A DNA stretch of 5,051 nucleotides from CAZVBV01 sp964513975 (GCA_964513975.1 CAZEON010000071.1:1-5051); one strand, 5' to 3'. Positions 1 to 4,813 are shown, counted from the first letter of the stretch. The notes: a model not told the origin generated them from the sequence alone. Numbers and translations: made by a program.

Positions 1-21
1 ACATCTGTCCGGTGTCCCGAA

Positions 22-44
22 ACCTCCTGCTTCTAGCAGGTGGT
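22..44. repeat. Hairpin at left window edge, 9-bp stem
   Basis: ACCTCCTGC and GCAGGTGGT form a stem of nine positions with one T-T mismatch around the loop TTCTA. It lies about 50 bases beyond the stop of the minus-strand secreted-protein gene. It lacks the run of U that an intrinsic terminator needs on either strand, so it is at best a weak 3' end. The adjoining bases 6-20 contain two GT(G)TCC-like words, and the whole block is more GC-rich than the following spacer. It could be the edge of an off-window repeat or insertion element, which cannot be decided here. The rest of the spacer (45-95) is AT-rich without clear signals. Confidence 0.45.
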
Positions 45-95
45 GCCTTCATAATTAAAACTTAAATATTCTTTTAAAATTTAACATTTAACCTT

Positions 96-632
96 TTACC
101 TTTGTACCCTCACACACTTACGATTCTTACACACAATTTTGTAGGCTCTTTTTTTGCGTACGGGAGCGGTGACTTTCATTTGTCTCTGTTCAATCGGAAC
201 GACTGTTTCTGCATCAGATTCAATTTCTTCCAATGACAACCCGATCGTTCGTCCACTGGAGGCGGTCATTTGAAGACTTCCGTAGATGGTAATGTTTTTT
301 GTTTCCCCTTGATCAATGGTTAACGGACGACGAAACCGCAACGTCGCAATCCCATCATTTATCCCCGCTTTATTTGATCGTCTATAATTATCCGTAATCG
401 CGATGAGGCGCTCGATGTCACTGTCTTCCGACAGGCCATTGCGTGTGACACGGATTTCAGAAACTTGAACCGTATCTTCCTTGGCATGCGCGTGAATGGT
501 GAGAAAGGGGATTCGAACTCCATTCTTTGGAACGACACCTTTGTACGAAGAAACGCTGATCTCCAATGTTCCCACCGCGAAAGTCGGAAGAGCGAAGCAG
601 AGCGAAAGCAGAAGGATCAAAAACTTTTTCAT
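96..632 (-). CDS. Secreted beta-rich protein of unknown function
   Basis: The chosen start gives 178 residues with a clear Sec signal peptide: MKK, a hydrophobic core at residues 4-14, and a likely signal peptidase I cut after TFA at residue 19. An in-frame ATG 114 bases further upstream (746) would put a basic leader before the signal and run into the divergent gene, so I reject it. The mature part (20-178) alternates short hydrophobic and polar runs, as expected of a beta-sandwich. It carries VPKNGVRIPFLTI (34-46), NGLSEDSDIER (65-75) and DNYRRS (81-86). From memory, a similar pattern of VP.NG..VPFL, GL...SDI.R and N.RRS occurs in secreted surface proteins of Patescibacteria, but I cannot name a family. 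The C-terminus is strongly basic (KKR 160-162, CKNRKC 168-173), and its two cysteines could form a disulfide. The start codon lies 46 bp from that of the divergent ligase-like gene. No clear Shine-Dalgarno sequence precedes it. It is probably an exported or surface protein; the function is unknown. Confidence 0.8.
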   Translation of the reverse strand: MKKFLILLLSLCFALPTFAVGTLEISVSSYKGVVPKNGVRIPFLTIHAHAKEDTVQVSEIRVTRNGLSEDSDIERLIAITDNYRRSNKAGINDGIATLRFRRPLTIDQGETKNITIYGSLQMTASSGRTIGLSLEEIESDAETVVPIEQRQMKVTAPVRKKRAYKIVCKNRKCVRVQR

Positions 633-678
633 CGGTCTGATTTTTGCAAAATTTCGAAAAAATGCCAGAATTCGGGCG

Positions 679-1926
679 ATGAAACGCGTTGAAACAATTT
701 TGCTTATCTTGATCGCGGCACTGATTCCATTCCATGGATTTATCACCGTGGCACTGCCCGATGCTTTTCGATTTTGGAAAGAAGCGTTTCTAGGAATACA
801 ACTTTTGTTTCTTTTGGGGATAGAAATTTACCGTTGGATACAGGGAAAAACCCTGCGACTTTCAAATCCTGAATCATGGATGCTCTGCTTCCTCGTTTGG
901 CTGGGAGCATTGGTGGCTTTACACCCAGACACCATGACAGCCGTTGTGGCTGCACGATATTTAGGGATGGGGGCGTTGGTATTTTTCATGTTTTCACGTC
1001 TTTTTCGTATATTAGAATTCATCGACCGAAAAGAATTGTTTCGAACATTTAGCATCACCTTTCTCACTTCGTGCGTGTTGTCAGTACTAATGGGAATCTG
1101 GGCAAAGTTTTTCGGAGGATTTGAAATTTTCTCTTCGATCTATTCAACAACGATCTCCTCATGGGTTCCTGGGCAAGTGATACCGCTTTATCATGAAGTT
1201 GGCGGATTTATCCGTATGCAAGGGGGAAGTTCTGGTCCGATTGAATTTGCGTATTTAATCTTGATGGGATTCTTTTTACTCCTGCTTCCACACGTCTCAC
1301 GATACAAGTGGGGGATGGGAGTTCGTATTGTTTTGGGGATACTCTTTCTCTTTGCTTTATTTCAAAGTGCTTCGCGAATTGCGTATGGACTGGCGATATT
1401 GGGAACACTGTTCGCTCTCGGACAAGTCCTTAGACTTCCTCGGAAGTTTGTCCTCATGGGAATCATTTCACTCGTCCTTGTGGGCGCTGGATTTCTTGTG
1501 GGAAATAAAGAGTTGAACACAAAATTTGTTCAAAGAGTGGGGACATCAGAACACTTCACCGCGCCAGTTGAAGCCTTTCAACTCGGTCTTGCTTCGCCTC
1601 TCACAGGAAACCTTGGAGCGATTGGGCCCGCAGCGAGAGCGAAAAATTTAAAAGAAAATAATGATGATAAAGCGCTGATTTCAGAAAATGTTTTTGCGGA
1701 TGTCTTTGCCCAAACGGGAATTGTGGGACTCATTCTTTTGGCTGGATTTTTTGTATCGCTCTGCTTTATTTCTTCTTCATTTTTTTATCCTGCGATTGTG
1801 GCGATGCTTGTGGCCATTAACACAGCGACATTGTTTGATATGGTTCCGATCTCCATCTCATTTTTTATTCTATTTGCGTTTTTTGCCACAATGGGCAAAA
1901 TGACCATGAAAAAATATTTTGTCTAA
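679..1926 (+). CDS. O-antigen ligase/polymerase-like membrane protein
   Basis: This 415-residue protein is polytopic, with about 11-12 predicted membrane segments (roughly 5-24, 34-53, 66-82, 90-108, 122-145, 190-205, 214-232, 234-250, 256-274, 346-366, 370-388 and 390-406). It resembles the Wzy_C/O-antigen ligase superfamily: RMQGGSSGPIEFAYL (179-193) fits the R..G....P motif before a membrane helix, QSASRIAYGL (229-238) fits the S.SR.A..G motif, and a large soluble loop (276-345) ends in ENVFADVFAQTGIVGL (336-351), like the E..F...F...G..GL pattern. Relatives transfer or polymerise polyprenyl-diphosphate-linked glycans on the outer side of the membrane. A ligase, a polymerase or a protein glycosyltransferase cannot be told apart here. 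The ATG at 679 is chosen because upstream in-frame codons encode a polar, basic stretch antisense to the secreted-protein gene. No Shine-Dalgarno sequence is visible. It is followed almost without gap by mraY, so the two are probably cotranscribed. Confidence 0.78.
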   Translation: MKRVETILLILIAALIPFHGFITVALPDAFRFWKEAFLGIQLLFLLGIEIYRWIQGKTLRLSNPESWMLCFLVWLGALVALHPDTMTAVVAARYLGMGALVFFMFSRLFRILEFIDRKELFRTFSITFLTSCVLSVLMGIWAKFFGGFEIFSSIYSTTISSWVPGQVIPLYHEVGGFIRMQGGSSGPIEFAYLILMGFFLLLLPHVSRYKWGMGVRIVLGILFLFALFQSASRIAYGLAILGTLFALGQVLRLPRKFVLMGIISLVLVGAGFLVGNKELNTKFVQRVGTSEHFTAPVEAFQLGLASPLTGNLGAIGPAARAKNLKENNDDKALISENVFADVFAQTGIVGLILLAGFFVSLCFISSSFFYPAIVAMLVAINTATLFDMVPISISFFILFAFFATMGKMTMKKYFV

Positions 1927-1927
1927 T

Positions 1928-2989
1928 ATGACACTCCACATTGCGAATCTCATCACGATTTTTCTTTATGCAGGATGTTCCTTTGCATTGGCGAGTTTCG
2001 TATTTCCAGATTTTATCAAGTTTGTGCAAGAATATAAATTAACGCAGAAGATTCGAGAAAATGGACTGTCTGGTGGCGTGGCACAGTTATTCAAAAAATT
2101 TCATGCGCATAAATCAGGCACGCCCACGATGGGGGGAGTTGTGATTCTCTTTGCGGTGCTTACAACGATTATAATCTCACGTTTGTTATCTTATTTCGGG
2201 ATTATCGAGAGTTCGATTCTCAATAGAGGAGAAACGTATCTGCCGATTATAACACTTGTGGTGGTAGGATGTTTGGGGATGATTGATGATTACTTGAACA
2301 TTAAAGAAAGATCGGCTCAAAAGGGATTATCGGCGAAAGTGAAACTTTGGTCGCTAGTGCTGTTTGCGGTGGCGGGAGCGCTGTGGTTTACCTTTAAACT
2401 CGAATGGTCGATTCTTCATATCCCAGGGGTTGGGGACTTCGACATTGGACTCTGGTATGCGCCCCTCTTTGTCTTTATTCTGGTTGGTACGTCTAACTCG
2501 GTGAATCTTACCGATGGACTTGACGGGCTCGCTGGAGGGCTTCTGACGATTGCCTACGGAGCGTTTGCGGTGATTGCGTACTTTTATGGAATGCCAATTC
2601 TTTCGGTCTTCTGTGCGGTTATCGTAGGAGCGCTGGTTGCTTTTCTCTGGTTTAATGTGCCGCCCGCCAAAATTTATATGGGAGATACGGGATCGCTGGC
2701 ACTGGGAGCGACATTAGGGGTGATTGCGATGCTGACCAATGCGGTGATTATTCTCGCGATTATTGGATGTATCTTCATTGTTGAAACCATATCTGTGATG
2801 CTTCAGATGTTCTGGAAAAAGCACTTCAAGAAGAAACTCTTTCTTATCGCACCGATTCATCATCACTTCGAAGCGAAGGGGTGGTCAGAGACGCAGATTG
2901 TGATGCGGTTCTGGATTATTGGAGCGGGACTTGGGCTTATTGGTCTGATTATTGGTCTTGTCGGAATGGGGGATGGGGGGATGTTGTAA
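1928..2989 (+). CDS. mraY: MraY, phospho-MurNAc-pentapeptide transferase
   Basis: MraY moves phospho-MurNAc-pentapeptide from UDP to undecaprenyl phosphate at the inner face of the membrane and makes lipid I, the first membrane step of peptidoglycan synthesis. The 353 residues match the usual family length of about 320-360. Diagnostic motifs are KSGTPTMGG (62-70), the Mg-binding pair D120-D121 in MIDDYLN, QKGLSAKVK (131-139), NLTDGLDGLAGG (193-204), GDTGS with the catalytic-site aspartate D253, and APIHHHFE (308-315). The GTPTMGG and HHH motifs separate it from the related WecA/TagO enzymes. About ten membrane segments are visible. The ATG at 1928 begins one base after the TAA of the ligase-like gene. 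A TTG at 1919 would overlap that gene and add three residues. Neither has a Shine-Dalgarno sequence, so translational coupling is likely. No other division-and-cell-wall cluster gene is in view. No terminator is evident after the stop. Confidence 0.97.
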   Translation: MTLHIANLITIFLYAGCSFALASFVFPDFIKFVQEYKLTQKIRENGLSGGVAQLFKKFHAHKSGTPTMGGVVILFAVLTTIIISRLLSYFGIIESSILNRGETYLPIITLVVVGCLGMIDDYLNIKERSAQKGLSAKVKLWSLVLFAVAGALWFTFKLEWSILHIPGVGDFDIGLWYAPLFVFILVGTSNSVNLTDGLDGLAGGLLTIAYGAFAVIAYFYGMPILSVFCAVIVGALVAFLWFNVPPAKIYMGDTGSLALGATLGVIAMLTNAVIILAIIGCIFIVETISVMLQMFWKKHFKKKLFLIAPIHHHFEAKGWSETQIVMRFWIIGAGLGLIGLIIGLVGMGDGGML

Positions 2990-2996
2990 ACAATTT

Positions 2997-3024
2997 TCAA
3001 TTACGAATTATCAATTACGAATAA
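2997..3024. repeat. Two tandem 14-bp units after mraY
   Basis: The unit TCAATTACGAATTA occurs at 2997-3010 and again as TCAATTACGAATAA at 3011-3024. It starts eight bases after the mraY stop codon. It contains no stem with a U run and so does not look like a terminator. Short AT-rich minisatellites like this are common filler between genes; no function is claimed. Confidence 0.75.
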
Positions 3025-3035
3025 GAAAGATGGGA

Positions 3036-3070
3036 AGTTAAAGAGTTGAAGAGTTGAAGAGTTAAAGAGT
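3036..3070. repeat. 8-bp tandem repeat, AGTTRAAG x4
   Basis: Four consecutive units read AGTTAAAG, AGTTGAAG, AGTTGAAG and AGTTAAAG, followed by a partial AGT. The tract ends exactly where similarity between the two dispersed element copies begins (3070). This may mean that the element inserted at, or recombined within, the tandem tract. The units differ only in A or G at the fifth base. Confidence 0.85.
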
Positions 3071-3202
3071 CTTATGCTGGTTCAGATTTGCAATCTGAAT
3101 CGTAGTGTTTCTTGTAAGATCAAAATTGGAGTTACCGTAAACGTATTGATTCAATTTATCCTTCGGAAAACTCAGGGTCTAATGACAAAATTGAACCAGC
3201 GG
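3070..3202 (+). repeat. Dispersed MITE-like element, copy 1
   Basis: This 133-bp segment matches 4156-4261 in the same orientation. Apart from a 27-base insertion (3159-3185), 103 of 106 bases are identical; the differences are at 3121, 3137 and 3149. Its ends are complementary: GCTGGTTCA (3076-3084) and TGAACCAGC (3192-3200). Just inside the left end is a perfect 8-bp hairpin, TTCAGATT-TGC-AATCTGAA (3081-3099). The right end forms a second stem (TCAATTT with AAATTGA) whose loop carries the 27-base insertion. Terminal inversion plus subterminal hairpins, with no coding capacity, suggests a small non-autonomous mobile element or a REP-type repeat of the kind mobilised in trans by a transposase. 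No transposase is in the window. The open frame that crosses it is treated as spurious. Confidence 0.85.
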
Positions 3203-3233
3203 GGGGATTGTTGGGGAATATCAGCAATGATAC

Positions 3234-3262
3234 TTGATTTTATTTATTTTTCATGATACAAT
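3234..3262 (+). promoter_or_regulatory. Extended -10 promoter of the acidic orphan gene
   Basis: TTGATT (3234-3239) is separated by 17 bases from TACAAT (3257-3262), and TG lies at the extended -10 position (3254-3255). The expected transcription start is near 3269. That falls downstream of the first possible ATG (3253) and 17 bases before the ATG at 3286, so it helps to choose the later start. The promoter lies outside repeat copy 1, which ends 31 bases earlier, so the gene does not depend on the repeat for transcription. Confidence 0.55.
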
Positions 3263-3285
3263 ACCAAGATTTAATTCAATTAAAA

Positions 3286-4023
3286 ATGAAAAATTTATAT
3301 CAGTTCTCGGTTTCGGAAAATGTAGGAAAATTCTTGTGGCAGGAGAAGCCTAAAAACAAGATAGAGGATAAAAAAACTCCAATAGAATATGAAAAACCTT
3401 CAGATGTTGGTTTTGAGAAACCAACTGGAAAAGAAAATAAAATGGATGAAGAAAAATTAGCAGAGGAAGACTTGCAAAAAGAATTGGATGAAGTAGTAGA
3501 GGTGAAAGAGTCAGAAGAGGATATTAGAAGACAACAAGAACATTATGATTTTAATAAAAAATTATATGGTTCTTCAAAAGATGTGATGACGGATGCAGAA
3601 ATTAAAGAATCACTGAAAGTTCCAGAAGAGATAAAAAAATGTAGGAATGTTCTCAATCTTGTCGATGAATTTATGGATCTATACCTGAATGCCAAAAAAT
3701 ATGAAGCAATGCTTTCTGGAAAAGCTTGGACAGGGGAAGATTCTAGAACAGAAGATCTATACACGGCATCTTCAGGACTTAAAAATTTCTTGGAGGATGA
3801 TGCGGGTTTGCAAACCATGAGAAATCCAGAACCAATCTACAAAGTGTTATCAACTATTTCTGTAGATGTAAGATTAATGATCATAAAACTTGCAAAAATG
3901 CATATTCAAAAGAGTCAAAACATCAAAAAAGAGCCTGGTACACCAGAATGGTATATCTCAGCAGACACAAAGATTTCTCAAATGAAAGATGTTGTAAAAT
4001 TACTAGATATAAACGTAAAGTAA
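3286..4023 (+). CDS. Acidic cytoplasmic protein of unknown function
   Basis: I do not recognise this protein. From the ATG at 3286 it has 245 residues; starting at 3253 would add eleven, but that ATG overlaps the -10 box of the likely promoter. There is no signal peptide and no membrane segment. Residues 19-85 are charged and low in complexity (many Lys, Glu and Asp, probably disordered or helical), with an acidic peak around 54-80. Residues 102-245 look like a folded helical domain, with amphipathic stretches near 115-147 (VPEEIKKCRNVLNLVDEFMD) and 183-210, and a PEWYISADTK motif at 220-229. No catalytic motif is evident. All six arginines use AGA or AGG, whereas the ligase-like gene uses CGN in 14 of 17, and the gene is AT-richer than its neighbours. 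It stands alone between two direct copies of a dispersed element. Together these suggest acquisition from elsewhere. The intact frame and its own promoter argue for a real gene. Confidence 0.72.
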   Translation: MKNLYQFSVSENVGKFLWQEKPKNKIEDKKTPIEYEKPSDVGFEKPTGKENKMDEEKLAEEDLQKELDEVVEVKESEEDIRRQQEHYDFNKKLYGSSKDVMTDAEIKESLKVPEEIKKCRNVLNLVDEFMDLYLNAKKYEAMLSGKAWTGEDSRTEDLYTASSGLKNFLEDDAGLQTMRNPEPIYKVLSTISVDVRLMIIKLAKMHIQKSQNIKKEPGTPEWYISADTKISQMKDVVKLLDINVK

Positions 4024-4037
4024 AGGATCTTTACTTT
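4017..4037. repeat. Perfect hairpin across a stop codon
   Basis: AAAGTAAAG and CTTTACTTT form a perfect 9-bp stem around the loop GAT. The TAA stop (4021-4023) of the acidic-protein gene lies inside the left arm. No U run follows on the plus strand, so it is not a classical terminator. It could act as a 3'-end stabiliser of the mRNA, or be chance in AT-rich sequence. Confidence 0.5.
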
Positions 4038-4051
4038 CGTCCATCGTCAAC

Positions 4052-4093
4052 AAAAAACACACTTCGATCATAATATGTATATGACCGAAGTGT
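4052..4093 (-). terminator. Intrinsic terminator, minus strand
   Basis: Read on the minus strand, two 14-base arms (4080-4093 and 4059-4072) pair with a single mismatch around a 7-base loop. One base later there is a run of six T (complement of the A run at 4052-4057). This is the classical layout of a Rho-independent terminator. It lies 20 bases past the TAA of a short, possibly decayed minus-strand frame (4114-4155), and about 280 bases past the FKBP gene, with repeat copy 2 in between. It may once have served a gene now lost and may now end FKBP transcripts. On the plus strand it lacks a good T run. Confidence 0.7.
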
Positions 4094-4113
4094 TATTCCT
4101 GAAACGTTGTGTC

Positions 4114-4155
4114 TTATTTAATTGTACTTACCCACCAATCATAATCCTCCTTAAA
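4114..4155 (-). pseudogene. Possible C-terminal remnant of a lost gene
   Basis: Between repeat copy 2 and the minus-strand terminator, one minus-strand frame reads KEDYDWWVSTIK and then TAA, ending 20 bases before the terminator hairpin. Traced upstream, the frame enters repeat copy 2 and meets a TGA after about six codons. The position suggests the 3' end of a gene whose body was removed or displaced when the element arrived. An alternative reading of the same bases is AAGGAGG (complement of 4146-4152) placed three bases before an ATG that opens a four-codon frame (M-I-G-G). At this size chance is a serious alternative. Confidence 0.25.
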
Positions 4156-4261
4156 TCTTATGCTGGTTCAGATTTGCAATCTGAATCGTAGTGTTTCTTG
4201 TAAGATAAAAATTGGAGTTACCATAAACGTATTGGTTCAATTTACAAAATTGAACCAGCGG
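4156..4261 (+). repeat. Dispersed MITE-like element, copy 2
   Basis: This 106-bp copy is in the same orientation as the one at 3070-3202, offset by 1086 bases on the left side. It has the same inverted ends, GCTGGTTCA and TGAACCAGC (4162-4170, 4252-4260 region), and the same 8-bp left hairpin. Because it lacks the 27-base insertion of copy 1, its right end folds into a perfect 11-bp stem, TGGTTCAATTT-ACA-AAATTGAACCA. Either this is the compact form and copy 1 gained a segment, or copy 2 lost it. There is no obvious target-site duplication beyond a shared TCTTA at the left edge. Confidence 0.85.
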
Positions 4262-4305
4262 TTTTTGTTTTTGCAAGGGTAGTGTTGTGCTTGTTTTTTC
4301 AAAAT

Positions 4306-4325
4306 CCCACTGCTAAAGCGATGGG
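4306..4325. repeat. Small imperfect hairpin, CCCA...TGGG
   Basis: CCCACTGC pairs with GCGATGGG around the loop TAAA, with one mismatch and one G-T pair. On the minus strand the stem is followed by ATTTTG, a short U run, so it could be a weak terminator for the FKBP gene, whose stop lies 48 bases upstream on that strand. It belongs to the string of palindromes that fills 4262-4373, which holds no gene. Confidence 0.45.
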
Positions 4326-4333
4326 TTGTAGTG

Positions 4334-4363
4334 TGTAGGGACAAGGCATGCCTTGTCCCTACA
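4334..4363. repeat. Perfect 30-bp palindrome
   Basis: The arm TGTAGGGACAAGGCA is followed directly by its exact complement, centred on GCATGC, giving 30 bases without mismatch or spacer. It begins ten bases past the FKBP stop codon. No U run follows on the minus strand, so termination would not be of the standard kind. Similar TGTAGGG...CCCTACA palindromes are, from memory, scattered between genes in many unrelated bacteria as REP-like repeats. A protein binding site or an mRNA 3'-end stabiliser are other options. Confidence 0.85.
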
Positions 4364-4373
4364 GGTTATTTCA

Positions 4374-4790
4374 TTAGTTCTTGATCTCCACAAGTTCTAC
4401 TTCAAAAATAAGTGTTGAGCCTCCTGGGATTGGCCCGAAGTCATCCGCTCCATATCCAAGGGCAGGAGGAATTGAGAGTCTTCGTTTTTCACCTTCTTTC
4501 ATTCCAATGAATCCTTTGTCCCATCCTTCGATTACTTGTCCACCACCAACGGTAAAGTGGATTGGATCACGGTCTGCGCTTGAATCAAAAACTTCACCGT
4601 CAGTAAACATTCCAGTGTAATGAGCAGAGACGTTACTTCCTTCAACAATGACTTTTCCGTCTCCATCTTTGAGTGTTTCGATTTTTAGTTCATCAACAGG
4701 TTCGAATGTTTTTGGAGTGTCTGTTTTACTGCAGGCAGTCATAAGAGGAAGGATAAAAAGTACGAGAACGAAAACGATAATTTTTTTCAT
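4374..4790 (-). CDS. FKBP-type peptidyl-prolyl isomerase, lipoprotein
   Basis: This enzyme isomerises X-proline bonds and probably assists the folding of exported proteins. The 138-residue form starts at MKK and has a lipoprotein signal: a hydrophobic core (4-17) and the lipobox LMTAC with Cys20 as the lipid-modified residue. An in-frame ATG at 4847 would bury this signal behind 19 residues, so it is rejected. A short linker (21-45) leads to one FKBP domain (about 47-136). The residues that line the FKBP12 active site are present: Y58 (HYTG), F68 and D69 (VFDSS), R74, F79, V86 and I87, W90 (IEGWD), Y113 (LGYG) and F129 (FEVEL). The length is typical of a single-domain FKBP, with no extra dimerisation domain like that of FkpA or Mip. 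The gene stands alone. No Shine-Dalgarno sequence is seen before the ATG. A perfect palindrome follows its stop, and an inverted-repeat element lies upstream. Confidence 0.93.
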   Translation of the reverse strand: MKKIIVFVLVLFILPLMTACSKTDTPKTFEPVDELKIETLKDGDGKVIVEGSNVSAHYTGMFTDGEVFDSSADRDPIHFTVGGGQVIEGWDKGFIGMKEGEKRRLSIPPALGYGADDFGPIPGGSTLIFEVELVEIKN

Positions 4791-4813
4791 GAGGTTGTTT
4801 TTAGGATGAGCAA

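Noticed and set aside
1..50. A tRNA, SRP RNA or other structured RNA at the left edge
   Set aside because: There is one hairpin only; no acceptor/T-arm pattern, GGAAGG-type SRP motif or other conserved RNA motif is visible.
496..678. N-terminal extension of the ligase-like protein to an ATG at 496
   Set aside because: The added 61 residues are polar and basic, lie antisense to the signal peptide region of the secreted protein, and are not part of the membrane protein pattern.
633..746. N-terminal extension of the secreted protein to an ATG at 746
   Set aside because: It would place 38 residues before a clear signal peptide and overlap the divergent gene antisense to its start.
3074..3256. 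60-residue plus-strand open frame
   Set aside because: It lies across repeat copy 1 and depends on the 27-base insertion; it has no ribosome binding site and no protein-like features.
3070..4261. The two repeats as a CRISPR array or att sites of an integrated element
   Set aside because: There are only two copies of more than 100 bp, far apart, with internal hairpins, and no integrase or cas gene is present.
679..4790. Alternative genetic code with TGA as glycine (as in Gracilibacteria)
   Set aside because: MraY, the ligase-like protein and FKBP are full length with GGN glycines and no in-frame TGA, so the standard code explains them.
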